DNA of 50,344 bases. It comes from Betaproteobacteria bacterium. Lineage in GTDB: Bacteria; Pseudomonadota; Gammaproteobacteria; Burkholderiales; Gallionellaceae. The DNA lies in NCBI GenBank assembly GCA_021413765.1, contig JAIOPT010000068.1, positions 1 through 50,344 of the forward strand. The letters are read 5' to 3'. Positions within the stretch are counted from its first letter, which is position 1. The number at the start of each line of letters is the position of its first letter. Below the pieces are notes generated by a model, which saw nothing but the letters and a program-made list of their open reading frames with translations, was not told the origin of the DNA and ran no database searches. Both the position numbers and the translations under genes were made by a program. Below are positions 38,550 to 47,676 of this stretch, piece after piece.

Positions 38550-40417
38550 TGGTTTCGTTGCTCAATACCATCAATACTCCAGAAGTTTTGCGTCAGCTAG
38601 ATCGCAAGCAATTGCCCCAACTGGCGGATGAGTTGCGTCAGTTCTTGGTGGAGTCTGTCAGTAAGACGGGTGGTCATCTGTCTTCCAATCTTGGCACGAT
38701 AGAATTAACGATTGCATTGCACTACGTTTTTAACACACCGGATGACAGATTGGTGTGGGATGTGGGTCACCAAACCTACGCGCACAAGATACTTACGGGA
38801 CGGCGCGAAGCGATGAAAACCCTGCGCATGGCAGGAGGTATTTCCGGCTTCCCTAATCGTGCTGAGAGTGATTACGATGCCTTCGGTACCGCGCACTCTA
38901 GTACATCGATCAGCGCAGCTCTGGGAATGTCGGTAGCGGCGAAAATTGATGGAAGTGATCGGTGTGCCGTGGCTATCATTGGTGATGGCGCGATGAGCGG
39001 TGGCATGGCCTTTGAGGCGCTTAACAATGCAGGTGCGATGAACACCAACCTGTTGGTGATCCTCAATGACAATGACATGTCCATCTCGAGGCCAGTGGGT
39101 GCGCTTAATAATTATTTTGCCAAATTGATGTCGGGACGTTTTTATTCTGCCATGCGACGCGGTAGTGAAAAAATGCTGAAAGGCATGCCGCCAGTACTTG
39201 AATTTGCTAAGCGTGCTGAGGAGCATGTCAAGGGCATGGTTACACCGGGTACGTTGTTTGAAGAATTTGGTTTCAATTACATCGGTCCGATTGATGGGCA
39301 CGATCTTGATACTTTAGTCACAACTCTTGGAAATATACGCCAGCTCAAAGGGCCGCAATTTCTGCATGTTGTTACGCAAAAAGGCAAAGGCTACACTCAC
39401 GCAGAGGAAGATTGCCTGCTCTATCATGGTGTGGGCAAGTTTGATCCAGAGCAAGGTATCGTTACCAAACCTGTCCAGAGAAATATTGAAGGGCAAGCCA
39501 GCAAGCCTACCTACACCCAGGTTTTTGGCGAATGGTTGTGCGATATGGCGGAGCAGGATAAGCGTTTAGTTGGCATTACCCCTGCTATGTGCGAGGGTTC
39601 CGGCATGGTTGAATTCGCAAAAAAATTTCCACAACGTTATTTTGATGTAGGTATCGCCGAGCAGCATGCACTGACCTTCGCCGCAGGACTTGCATGTGAA
39701 GGTTACAAGCCGGTAGTGGCAATTTATTCCACTTTCTTGCAACGAGCTTACGACCAACTGATACACGATATCGCGATTCAAAACCTGCCGGTGCTGCTGG
39801 CGATAGATCGTGCCGGGCTGGTCGGTGCGGATGGTGCTACGCATGCGGGTAGTTTTGATCTGAGTTTTTTGCGCTGCATTCCCAACATGACAGTAATGGT
39901 TCCTGCTGACGAGAATGAGTGCCGCCAATTGTTATACACTGCGTTCCAGTTGGATACACCGACTGCTGTGCGTTATCCGCGCGGCTATGGACCGGGTGTT
40001 ACAACACGTAAGGAAATGCAGGCGCTGCCTTTAGGTAAGGGTGAAGTGCGTCGTGTGGGCTCAGGTGTGGCAATTTTGTCCTTTGGATCTATGCTTGGCC
40101 CAGCTCTTGGCGCTGCCGAATCACTCAATGCCACTGTTGCTAATATGCGCTTTGTTAAGCCTTTGGATACAGAGCTGGTGTTGCAATTGGGACGCGAGCA
40201 TGCTTTGCTTGTAACTATAGAAGAAAACACCATCCAAGGCGGTGCGGGTAGCGCAGTGGCGGAGTGTTTGCAACAACACGGTATGACAAACGCGCTGCTC
40301 CAACTTGGATTGCCAGATGGTTTTTTGGAGCAAGGAGAGACAGGAAAAATGTTGGCTATGTGCGGTTTGGACGCAACAGGCATCGCTGCCTCAATTCGTC
40401 AAAGAATGTCTTTATAA
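38549..40417 (+). CDS. dxs: 1-deoxy-D-xylulose-5-phosphate synthase
   Basis: First enzyme of the MEP isoprenoid route; it joins pyruvate and glyceraldehyde 3-phosphate with thiamine diphosphate. The 622 residues show [26 protein letters not shown] near the N-terminus, the ThDP/Mg motif [18 protein letters not shown] near 150, the transketolase central domain ([18 protein letters not shown] with the catalytic Glu), and [15 protein letters not shown]. The ATG at 38549 overlaps the ispA TGA; the track TTG one codon earlier is less likely. Confidence 0.97.
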   Translation: MVSLLNTINTPEVLRQLDRKQLPQLADELRQFLVESVSKTGGHLSSNLGTIELTIALHYVFNTPDDRLVWDVGHQTYAHKILTGRREAMKTLRMAGGISGFPNRAESDYDAFGTAHSSTSISAALGMSVAAKIDGSDRCAVAIIGDGAMSGGMAFEALNNAGAMNTNLLVILNDNDMSISRPVGALNNYFAKLMSGRFYSAMRRGSEKMLKGMPPVLEFAKRAEEHVKGMVTPGTLFEEFGFNYIGPIDGHDLDTLVTTLGNIRQLKGPQFLHVVTQKGKGYTHAEEDCLLYHGVGKFDPEQGIVTKPVQRNIEGQASKPTYTQVFGEWLCDMAEQDKRLVGITPAMCEGSGMVEFAKKFPQRYFDVGIAEQHALTFAAGLACEGYKPVVAIYSTFLQRAYDQLIHDIAIQNLPVLLAIDRAGLVGADGATHAGSFDLSFLRCIPNMTVMVPADENECRQLLYTAFQLDTPTAVRYPRGYGPGVTTRKEMQALPLGKGEVRRVGSGVAILSFGSMLGPALGAAESLNATVANMRFVKPLDTELVLQLGREHALLVTIEENTIQGGAGSAVAECLQQHGMTNALLQLGLPDGFLEQGETGKMLAMCGLDATGIAASIRQRMSL

Positions 40418-40458
40418 ATTCAAGCAAGGAATATTAAATTTATTTTTGAAGTATACTT

Positions 40459-40488
40459 TTGACAAGCAAAAAAGTCACAAACTGTAAA
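40459..40488 (+). promoter_or_regulatory. Candidate promoter of the peroxiredoxin gene
   Basis: TTGACA at 40459 followed after 18 bases by TGTAAA. The -35 is consensus and the -10 is weak, which may fit control by an activator such as OxyR; no clear operator was seen. Confidence 0.4.
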
Positions 40489-40578
40489 TATATTTGATTG
40501 CAAAAAATAAGTGTGTAATCAATATGTAGTAGTAAGATGTGTTACGACATAATTTTGAATATAAACGGAGGATTAACC

Positions 40579-41241
40579 ATGTCACTACGAATTAATGATG
40601 AAGCACCAAATTTTACCGCTCCCACAACTCAAGGCACCGTTAATTTTCATGAGTGGATTGGCAACGGCTGGGCGATACTATTTTCTCATCCGAAAGACTT
40701 TACGCCAGTCTGTACAACTGAATTAGGATACATGGCAAAACTAGAGCCGGAATTTAAAAAACGGAACTGCAAAATAATTGGCTTAAGCGTAGATCCAGTT
40801 GATAACCATACAAAATGGGCAAAAGATATTCAAGAAACGCAAGGTTATGCTGTTAATTATCCTATGATCGGAGATGAGAACTTAACTGTAGCGAAGCTTT
40901 ATAACATGCTACCAGCTGATGAAACGGGTACATCTGAGGGTCGTACTGCGGCTACGAATGCAACTGTTCGCTCAGTTTTTATTATTGGTCCAGATAAAAA
41001 AATTAAACTGACACTTACATACCCAATGTCCACAGGCCGAAACTTTGATGAGATCTTACGTGTGCTGGATTCCATGCAGTTAACTGCTAGATATAAAGTT
41101 GCCACACCTGTTAATTGGAAAGATGGCGAAGATGTAATTATCGTACCTTCGGTATCTGATGATGATGCCAAAACAATGTTTCCAGAAGGTTGGAAAACAG
41201 TTAAACCCTATTTACGTGTAGTCAAGCAACCGGGTCAGTAA
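40579..41241 (+). CDS. 1-Cys (Prx6-type) peroxiredoxin
   Basis: A thiol peroxidase that reduces hydrogen peroxide or organic peroxides. The ATG at 40579 has GGAGG seven bases ahead (the track starts 14 codons early) and gives 220 residues. HPKDFTPVCTTELGYMA holds the peroxidatic Cys at about 47. A C-terminal Prx6 extension (TPVNWKDGEDVIIVP, FPEGWKTVKPYLRVVKQP) is present, and there is no resolving Cys in the usual 2-Cys place. It sits between dxs and folE2, which are often adjacent in related genomes, so it may be inserted. Confidence 0.95.
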   Translation: MSLRINDEAPNFTAPTTQGTVNFHEWIGNGWAILFSHPKDFTPVCTTELGYMAKLEPEFKKRNCKIIGLSVDPVDNHTKWAKDIQETQGYAVNYPMIGDENLTVAKLYNMLPADETGTSEGRTAATNATVRSVFIIGPDKKIKLTLTYPMSTGRNFDEILRVLDSMQLTARYKVATPVNWKDGEDVIIVPSVSDDDAKTMFPEGWKTVKPYLRVVKQPGQ

Positions 41242-41251
41242 ATAATTTAAT

Positions 41252-41285
41252 GAGGAATCTTCCGGCTGTTGCCGAAAGATTCCTC
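41252..41285 (+). terminator. Long hairpin after the peroxiredoxin gene
   Basis: GAGGAATCTTCCGGC-tgtt-GCCGAAAGATTCCTC, 14 of 15 pairs, starting 10 bases past the stop. There is no T run after it, so termination would be weak; mRNA protection is another option. Confidence 0.65.
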
Positions 41286-41627
41286 AAGGCTTGACCTATT
41301 TGTCTGTCATATTGATATTTCTGTCTTTGGTCTTAAATGCTTAGGCTCATATGCGTTTAGCCTGGTGTTGTTAGACGATTGTCGTCGTCACCATCCAAGC
41401 TACGTTAATCCACCTATTTTTAGTGCGTAGTAACTTTAGTATTTCCTATTCGTGTCCATTGGAAAATTTATGCTTCATGGTGCTCTGCCCGTTATTCCTA
41501 GGGCAGCGCTCATGGACAATCTGTGTTCAAGAAACTTGCTGCAGTATTCGGTTTTGAATATGGTTGATTTTATCCAAGGGAAAAATCCGATATCGATAGT
41601 GTATTATTTCGAAGGTCGACAGCAAAC
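41286..41627. other. Gap between peroxiredoxin and folE2
   Basis: A 53-codon frame (41470-41631, MLHGALPVIPRAALMDN) ends with its TGA overlapping the folE2 ATG. It has no ribosome site and no known similarity. A hairpin CTGCCC...GGGCAG lies near 41482-41503. The rest shows nothing I can name. Confidence 0.25.
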
Positions 41628-42434
41628 ATGAGCTCTCTCCAAGCCACTCCAATTCCTGATGTGCAAAATATGGCTGATACGCGCCATCTGGCGATCAACA
41701 AAGTCGGCATCAAAAGTATTCGCCATCCAGTGCAAGTTAAAGACAAAAACGTGGGGGTGCAGCATACGGTTGCCACGTTTAACATGTATGTGCACCTGCC
41801 GCACAACTTCAAAGGCACGCACATGTCTCGTTTTGTCGAGATACTCAACCATCATGGGAGGGAGATTTCCGTAGAGTCATTTGAAAGCATTCTGCGCGAG
41901 ATGATTGAGAAGTTAGAGGCGAAGTCCGGCCACATCGAAATGAGCTTCCCTTATTTTATTAATAAGACTGCGCCGGTATCTGGCGTGCAAAGCTTGTTGG
42001 ACTACGATGTTACCTTTATAGGTGAAATTAATAATGGGCAATACCGCTTTACCATGAAGGTAGTAGTGCCGGTAACGAGCCTGTGTCCGTGCTCCAAAAA
42101 AATATCTGAGCGAGGCGCGCACAATCAACGTTCACATGTGACTATTACTGTGCGTACCAGCCGTTCTGTATGGATAGAGGAGGTGGTGCGTTATGCCGAG
42201 GAGCAGGCGTCGTGCGAACTGTATGGTTTACTAAAGCGTCCAGATGAGAAATTTGTCACTGAACGAGCTTATGATAACCCCAAGTTTGTTGAAGATATGG
42301 TGCGCGATGTCGCAGCAGCGCTCAATCGTGACGAGCGTATTGAGGCGTATGTGGTTGAGTCGGAGAATTTTGAATCAATACATAATCATTCGGCTTATGC
42401 ATTGATAGAGTGTGATAAAAATTTGAACAACTAG
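41628..42434 (+). CDS. folE2: GTP cyclohydrolase FolE2 (type IB)
   Basis: Makes 7,8-dihydroneopterin triphosphate for folate (and queuosine) synthesis. It is the zinc-flexible alternative to FolE. The 268 residues include [26 protein letters not shown], the MSRFVEIL block, and [23 protein letters not shown] with the metal-binding Cys at about 150. It follows dxs and the peroxiredoxin and is the last core gene before the restriction-modification insert. Confidence 0.96.
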   Translation: MSSLQATPIPDVQNMADTRHLAINKVGIKSIRHPVQVKDKNVGVQHTVATFNMYVHLPHNFKGTHMSRFVEILNHHGREISVESFESILREMIEKLEAKSGHIEMSFPYFINKTAPVSGVQSLLDYDVTFIGEINNGQYRFTMKVVVPVTSLCPCSKKISERGAHNQRSHVTITVRTSRSVWIEEVVRYAEEQASCELYGLLKRPDEKFVTERAYDNPKFVEDMVRDVAAALNRDERIEAYVVESENFESIHNHSAYALIECDKNLNN

Positions 42435-42441
42435 AAATAAA

Positions 42442-42508
42442 TGGGGTCGATTAAATCAATGGTAACGAGGATGATAAGGATTAAATCGAGTATGACCCCA
42501 ATTTAATT
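42442..42508. repeat. REP-like palindrome, copy B
   Basis: Outer inverted repeat TGGGGTC (42442) / GACCCCA (42494), inner TCGATTAAATC / GATTAAATCGA with one mismatch. The right part, ATTAAAT-cgagtatgacccca-ATTTAAT, has the same layout and core as the element at 16166-16190. It marks the left edge of the restriction-modification insert. Confidence 0.55.
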
Positions 42509-42570
42509 TCCTTTATGTGATAACTAAAGCACCGTAGAATCGGCGTATTACATCCAATAAACATAATATT

Positions 42571-43530
42571 ATGTCACTGTATTCCATAGAAATTTGCGCA
42601 GGCGCGGGTGGGCAGGCTCTTGGCCTAGAACAAGCGGGCTTTGAACATGCCAGCCTTGTTGAAATCGAGGCTCCTGCATGTCAGACACTTAGAATCAATA
42701 GACCGCACTGGAACGTAGTAGAGGGCGATATTCGTCACTACTCTGCGGACAAATGGAACGGCATCGAGCTTTTAGCCGGTGGTGTGCCTTGCCCACCTTT
42801 TTCAAAGGCGGGCAAGCAACTTGGTAACGAAGATGAGCGCGACCTTTTCCCAGAGGCGCTTAGATTAGTGTCTGAGTGCAAACCAAAAGCTGTGATGCTT
42901 GAAAATGTACGCGGCTTGCTTGACTCAGTGTTTGATGAGTACCGAGCAAAACTAATCGCCGACTTAAAAAAACTTGGCTATGTCGCCGAATGGCGGCTGT
43001 TAAATGCAAGTGATTTTGGCGTTCCTCAATTGCGCCCACGAGTTGTTTTTGTGGCGCTAAAGAAAAATGCCGCAGAGTATTTCAATTGGCCGTCCGCGCG
43101 TCTCGCCCCTCCACCAACGGTCGGTGAGGCGCTTTTTGATCTCATCGCTGCAAACGGCTGGCGTGGGGCAATACCGTGGTGCGAAAGAGCTTGTGATATA
43201 GCCCCTACGTTGGTTGGCGGTAGTAAAAAACATGGTGGCCCCGACCTCGGCCCCACTAGGGCAAAAAAGGCGTGGGCATCAATAGGCGTGGATGGCATGG
43301 GTATCGCTGATGCCGCGCCAGAACCGGATTTTATCGGTATGCCGCGCCTGACAGTTCGCATGGCCGCACGTATCCAAGGGTTTCCCGATCACTGGCAATT
43401 TAGCGGCAAAAAAACTGCCGCATACCGTCAAATTGGCAATGCATTTCCATCTCCCGTTGCATGTGCTGTTGGCACGCAAATTCAAGCGGCATTGAATGCC
43501 GCCGCAAAGTCAAAACTTAAACGGGCGTAG
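42571..43530 (+). CDS. DNA (cytosine-5)-methyltransferase of a type II restriction-modification system
   Basis: Methylates C5 of cytosine in a specific DNA site, protecting it from the partner nuclease. The 319 residues carry the m5C motifs in order: I EICAGAGGQALGLEQAGF, IV GGVPCPPFSKAGKQLG with the catalytic Cys near 74, VI MLENVRGLLD, VIII QLRPRVVFVAL, a short target-recognition region, IX MAARIQGFPDHW and X QIGNAFPSPVA. The site recognised cannot be read from sequence. The HNH gene starts two bases after its stop. Confidence 0.95.
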   Translation: MSLYSIEICAGAGGQALGLEQAGFEHASLVEIEAPACQTLRINRPHWNVVEGDIRHYSADKWNGIELLAGGVPCPPFSKAGKQLGNEDERDLFPEALRLVSECKPKAVMLENVRGLLDSVFDEYRAKLIADLKKLGYVAEWRLLNASDFGVPQLRPRVVFVALKKNAAEYFNWPSARLAPPPTVGEALFDLIAANGWRGAIPWCERACDIAPTLVGGSKKHGGPDLGPTRAKKAWASIGVDGMGIADAAPEPDFIGMPRLTVRMAARIQGFPDHWQFSGKKTAAYRQIGNAFPSPVACAVGTQIQAALNAAAKSKLKRA

Positions 43531-43532
43531 CA

Positions 43533-44138
43533 GTGACAAAAGTAAAAACACAAAGAGGTGGTGCGCGCGGAAAACTCCGCGCTCACTTTTTGGCGAACAT
43601 TGGCCGCGTCATGGATTCCGAGGAGTTGCGTGTCGTTGGGGACAACCAGTCCGAGTGGGCGCGCCGTGTTCGCGAGCTTCGTACAGAAGAAGGCTATTTG
43701 ATCCTCACGCACAATGACCGCAGCGAATTAAAGCCTGGTCAATATCTGTTGGAAAACCCGAAACCGCAACCGGCCTTCGAGCGTGCAATATCAAAAGAAA
43801 CACGCGCCTTTGTGCTTGATCGCAACGGCTTTACTTGCCAAATGTGTGGCGCAGTTGCTGGCGAACCCCATCCATATGACACCACAAGAAAAACTAGGCT
43901 CCACCTTGGTCATGTCATTGACAAAAGCATGGGCGGCACAGATGACCCATCAAATCTTCGTGCAATTTGCTCCGTGTGTAATGAAGGTGCGTCAAATGCA
44001 ACTCTGACACGCCCCGATTTACAAAAACTTTTAATTCAAGTTCGCCGCGCCACCGCACATGATCAGCTTGAGGTTTTGCAGTGGCTTATCAAGAAATTTC
44101 CAAAGCAGACGGCTGAGCAAATAAAACCGCAAATCTAA
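43533..44138 (+). CDS. HNH restriction endonuclease (partner of the methyltransferase)
   Basis: A 201-residue protein with a GTG start. Residues 1-85 look like a winged-helix DNA-binding region (GGARGKLRAHFLANIGRVMD, EWARRVRELRTEEGYLI). The nuclease core at about 105-155 has CQMCGAVAGE, the HNH box LGHVIDKSMGGTDDPSNL and CSVCNEG, that is CxxC-H-x-N-CxxC. It lies two bases after the methyltransferase, so it is most likely the cognate restriction enzyme. A different nuclease role cannot be ruled out by sequence alone. Confidence 0.85.
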   Translation: MTKVKTQRGGARGKLRAHFLANIGRVMDSEELRVVGDNQSEWARRVRELRTEEGYLILTHNDRSELKPGQYLLENPKPQPAFERAISKETRAFVLDRNGFTCQMCGAVAGEPHPYDTTRKTRLHLGHVIDKSMGGTDDPSNLRAICSVCNEGASNATLTRPDLQKLLIQVRRATAHDQLEVLQWLIKKFPKQTAEQIKPQI

Positions 44139-44153
44139 CCCTTCAGTCAAGCG

Positions 44154-44183
44154 GGGCTGCGCGAATAAAACCTAGCGCAGCCC
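44154..44183. terminator. Perfect hairpin after the HNH gene
   Basis: GGGCTGCGC-gaataaaaccta-GCGCAGCCC, nine perfect pairs, followed by ttacttc and not a full T run. It probably ends the restriction-modification message and forms the right edge of the insert. Confidence 0.65.
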
Positions 44184-44257
44184 TTACTTCAACATAGCTG
44201 ACACTAACCTGTATTTTGTTTAAAATAGCAAACATATTTCAATAGGAGTTTGAATCC

Positions 44258-44680
44258 ATGACTTACGTAGTTACCGAAGCTTGTATCAAATGTAAATATA
44301 CTGACTGTGTTGAAGTTTGCCCAGTAGATTGTTTTTACGAAGGGCCGAATAGTTTGGTGATTGACCCGGATGAGTGCATAGACTGTACCTTGTGCGTTGC
44401 CGAATGCCCAGTCAATGCAATTTATGCCGAGGATGATTTGCCAGAAGACCAGCGGCAATTCAGCGCGCTGAATGCAGAGCTGTGTAAGGTATGGAAGTGT
44501 ATCGTCGAGAAAAAAGAGCCGCCTGCCGATGCAGATGAGTGGAAAGAAGTGAAGGACAAGCTACATTTGTTGGAGAAGGAATTTGCTCCTGGCGATGAGG
44601 AACGGAACTATCCTGGTGGATCGAAGGATGGGAAGGATGAGGATGGCTTGACAGGATTGGATAAGCTGCGGATGCGCTGA
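44258..44680 (+). CDS. fdxA: Ferredoxin FdxA (7Fe type) with C-terminal extension
   Basis: An electron carrier with one [3Fe-4S] and one [4Fe-4S] cluster. [29 protein letters not shown] and [19 protein letters not shown] give the standard FdxA ligands. FdxA is usually about 107 residues; this one has 140, with a charged, Gly/Asp-rich tail ([20 protein letters not shown]) after the normal end near [10 protein letters not shown]. The tail is in frame and continues without a break. An AGGAG ribosome site is present. Confidence 0.93.
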   Translation: MTYVVTEACIKCKYTDCVEVCPVDCFYEGPNSLVIDPDECIDCTLCVAECPVNAIYAEDDLPEDQRQFSALNAELCKVWKCIVEKKEPPADADEWKEVKDKLHLLEKEFAPGDEERNYPGGSKDGKDEDGLTGLDKLRMR

Positions 44681-44749
44681 AATATTTCTTCGACATTTCT
44701 CCTTGTTATTTATTGCTTCAGTGGTATCGCCAAAGGCCTATAGTTCTTT

Positions 44750-44832
44750 ATTCCCGCGCAGTACATCAGTGGGTACGTAATTTATGTATCTTTCAATCGA
44801 TAAGTATTGATGACGCTCGTCTGCGCGGGAAT
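44750..44832. repeat. 12-base inverted repeat ATTCCCGCGCAG / CTGCGCGGGAAT
   Basis: Perfect arms at 44750-44761 and 44821-44832 with 59 bases between. Short outer extensions ATCGCC/GGCGAT and an inner CATCA/TGATG add pairing. The ATTCCC...GGGAAT ends resemble the dispersed repeats of Neisseria and other Proteobacteria. It lies between fdxA and the AddB-like gene. Confidence 0.6.
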
Positions 44833-44852
44833 GGCGATAGAGGTAATAAGCG

Positions 44853-47645
44853 TTGAACCCGATACCGCAAAGTAACACATCAACCACCGCTGTTTTTTTT
44901 GATTCTGTTGCACGCGTCATTCTGACGCAGCACTCTCACGAAATACCTGATCTGCGCCGTGCCAGGGTATTGTTGCCCAATTACCATGTGTCACAACCAT
45001 TGGCGCAAAGTTTGGCACGTGTAGCCAATTTGCCTGCGATTTTATTGCCGCAGATGGTCACGCTCAATGATTGGGTTCAGTCCGTTCCCCTCGCACTAAC
45101 TGTTATTCCCGACACTTGCCGTATCACCACTTTGTATCAGGCTCTGCGCGCACGGCGTTGGTTTGCCGATGCTGATCTATGGAGCATTGCGCGCGAACTG
45201 TTGATTTTGCTGGATGAGCTGACACAAAATCATGTCACGCTGCCACAAAATGCCGAAGATTTTCTAGCGCAATTGGAACAAGCCTATCAGTCCAAGCGTG
45301 GCGTCGCCATGCAGTTCGAGGCGCGCGTAGTGTATGAGCTATGGTATGCGATGAACAATAGCGGCGAATTCGATACCGCACGCGCTTATCAGCAAAGTTT
45401 GACACAACTCGCGCAGCAAGCTGAGTTACCGCTGTATGTGTTATTGACTTCTGCACTTGCTGCGACTGAAGCCCGCTTCCTGGAGGCATATCATAAACGC
45501 GCGCCTGTGATGATTATTGATTTGCGCGAGTTGATACCACGACAGCCAGAATGTGCGGCGATGCGCATCATCGCTTCCAGCCGGCCTCTCTCTCATATTC
45601 CAACGGACAATGAGAGAGAGGTGCACGATAACTTGCTTACGCAGGAGAGAGTGGATGAGATGGATGCTCTGTCATTGCGCGAGCAAGCCAATCACCTGCA
45701 AAAATATTTCCCTCACGCTGCATTGGGACACCGCCTGCGCTTTTTTGGCGCTCATGGTTTGGAACAGGAAGCGCGTGCCGCCGAGGTACAAATACGGCGC
45801 TGGTTGCTTGCAGGCAAGAAAAACATAGCCATCGTCGCACAAGACCGCATAGTCGCAAGGCGTATGCGTGCTTTGCTGGAGCGCGCTGGTGTATTGGTGT
45901 GCGACGAAACAGGCTGGAAGTTATCCACGTTATCCGTGAGCACGGTGTTAATGCGCTGGCTGGATGCGCTGCAAAGTGATTTCTACTATCAGGATTTACT
46001 CGACCTGCTCAAATCGCCATTCATCTTTGCCGATCAAACTGTGAGCGAGCGTAAGCAGACGGTGTATCAGCTTGAACAACTGGTGCGCAAGCATGGTGCG
46101 GTGGCGCATCTTGATACATTTCTCGATTTGATTCAGGGTAATGTTGAGATGAAAGTGGCGCTGATGCGGTTGCGTCAGGCGGCGGAGGTTTTGCATAAAA
46201 AAAACGATACGCTGTCCGGCTGGCTAAACGCGCTTTATGCCAGCCTGGAGATTCTCGGCATAGTGCAGGGGCTGAAGATGGATGATGCTGGCATACAGCT
46301 ACTGCAGGCGCTGCAAAACTGGCAGCGTGAACTGCATGTCGATACCACGCGCGTCAGCCTGACCGAGTGGCGGCATTGGTTGGCGCAACAACTCGATGAG
46401 CACACCTTCCTTGATGTAACGATCGACAGCCCGGTTTTACTCACCCATCTTGCCGCAACGCGCTGGCGCAGCTTCGATGCAGTGCTGATGCTTGGTTGTG
46501 ATGCCGCACATCTGCCGGGCACTGGCGACAGCGGACGGTGGTTCAATGATGCGGTGCGCACCACGCTTTGCTTGCCGACGCGCGAAGTTTATTTGGCACA
46601 GCAGCGCGATGACTTACTGGCATTGCTCGTCATGAATGACACCATGTTGGTTACCTGGCAAGCCAGCAAAAGCGGCGAAGCAAACCTGTTAAGCCCGTGT
46701 TTCGAAATGCTACGTGCCCTGCACGAGTTGGCTTATGGCGACGATCTAACGATAAAGCAGGGGGAATGGGATAAGTTGCTTGAAAGCACGCAAGTGCGCA
46801 GTGCAGAATTTGCACTGCCACCGGCGGCTGCAATGCCTTCGCCAGTCGCGCTGCAAGGCCTTATTCCGAAACGTATTTCAGCCAGCGGCTATAACAGTCT
46901 GGTGGCTTGTCCCTATCAATTTTATGCCCGCCATATTTTGCACCTCAATGAAATGGATGAGGTTCGTGAAGACGTGGAGAAACGCGATTATGGAGAATGG
47001 GTACATGACATTCTGCGGCGTTTCCATGAGCAATATCAGGTGCTGGGCGATCATCTGCGCGCCGATCTGGATGCGGCTTTACTGCGCATAAGTGACGAGA
47101 TTTTTGCGCCCGCAGTGCAACGCGATTATTTAGCGCGTGCCTGGCTGTTGCGTTGGCAGCAAGCAATCCCTTTATATCTGGAGACACAGTTAAAAAATGA
47201 AGCGGAAGGTTGGCGATATCAAAGTGGAGAAGTGCCGTTTGAATTGCCATTGACCGCTGATTTGCTTATGCATGGACGGTTAGACCGTGTAGATGTGCAG
47301 GCCAAGGGGGGTAGCGCAGTGCGCGTGCTGGATTACAAGATGATGGATGCGGCCAGGCTACGCAATAAGCTCAAAGAAGCAGGTGAGGACGTTCAACTGG
47401 CTTGCTATGCCTACGTGTATGAGGCTGAAGAAGCCGCATTTATCAGTATCGAAAAAGACAAGGTGATTGCAGTTGCGCCATCACAGGACGTGGCTGAACT
47501 GGCGCAGGCAAATATCGCGCGCTTGTTGGAAGTGTTCGCACAGATGCGCAGCGGTGCAGCATTGCCCGCGCACGGGGCGGAAGAGGCGTGCCAGTATTGC
47601 GAGATGCGCGGGCTATGCCGGAAATCGGAATGGAATGAGCGCTAA
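44853..47645 (+). CDS. AddB-like DNA repair protein with RecB-type PD-(D/E)XK nuclease
   Basis: A 930-residue protein of the family annotated as probable DNA repair protein in Betaproteobacteria. The N-terminal two-thirds look like an inactive UvrD-type helicase scaffold. At about 665 ISASGYNSLVACPYQFYARH starts the nuclease domain, with GRLDRVDVQAKGG and VRVLDYKMMD as the PD-(D/E)XK core. Cys in ACPYQF plus CQYCEMRGLC at the end fit the AddB-type [4Fe-4S] staple. The start is a TTG with GAGG nine bases ahead. It is paired with the AddA-like helicase, so together they probably resect double-strand ends. Confidence 0.9.
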   Translation: MNPIPQSNTSTTAVFFDSVARVILTQHSHEIPDLRRARVLLPNYHVSQPLAQSLARVANLPAILLPQMVTLNDWVQSVPLALTVIPDTCRITTLYQALRARRWFADADLWSIARELLILLDELTQNHVTLPQNAEDFLAQLEQAYQSKRGVAMQFEARVVYELWYAMNNSGEFDTARAYQQSLTQLAQQAELPLYVLLTSALAATEARFLEAYHKRAPVMIIDLRELIPRQPECAAMRIIASSRPLSHIPTDNEREVHDNLLTQERVDEMDALSLREQANHLQKYFPHAALGHRLRFFGAHGLEQEARAAEVQIRRWLLAGKKNIAIVAQDRIVARRMRALLERAGVLVCDETGWKLSTLSVSTVLMRWLDALQSDFYYQDLLDLLKSPFIFADQTVSERKQTVYQLEQLVRKHGAVAHLDTFLDLIQGNVEMKVALMRLRQAAEVLHKKNDTLSGWLNALYASLEILGIVQGLKMDDAGIQLLQALQNWQRELHVDTTRVSLTEWRHWLAQQLDEHTFLDVTIDSPVLLTHLAATRWRSFDAVLMLGCDAAHLPGTGDSGRWFNDAVRTTLCLPTREVYLAQQRDDLLALLVMNDTMLVTWQASKSGEANLLSPCFEMLRALHELAYGDDLTIKQGEWDKLLESTQVRSAEFALPPAAAMPSPVALQGLIPKRISASGYNSLVACPYQFYARHILHLNEMDEVREDVEKRDYGEWVHDILRRFHEQYQVLGDHLRADLDAALLRISDEIFAPAVQRDYLARAWLLRWQQAIPLYLETQLKNEAEGWRYQSGEVPFELPLTADLLMHGRLDRVDVQAKGGSAVRVLDYKMMDAARLRNKLKEAGEDVQLACYAYVYEAEEAAFISIEKDKVIAVAPSQDVAELAQANIARLLEVFAQMRSGAALPAHGAEEACQYCEMRGLCRKSEWNER

Positions 47646-47676
47646 TGGAAGAGATGCCAGGAATGTGGGGCATGCA

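Noticed and set aside
41470-41631. 53-codon ORF overlapping the folE2 start
   Set aside because: ATGA coupling is suggestive, but there is no ribosome site or recognisable similarity; kept only as a note in the gap entry.
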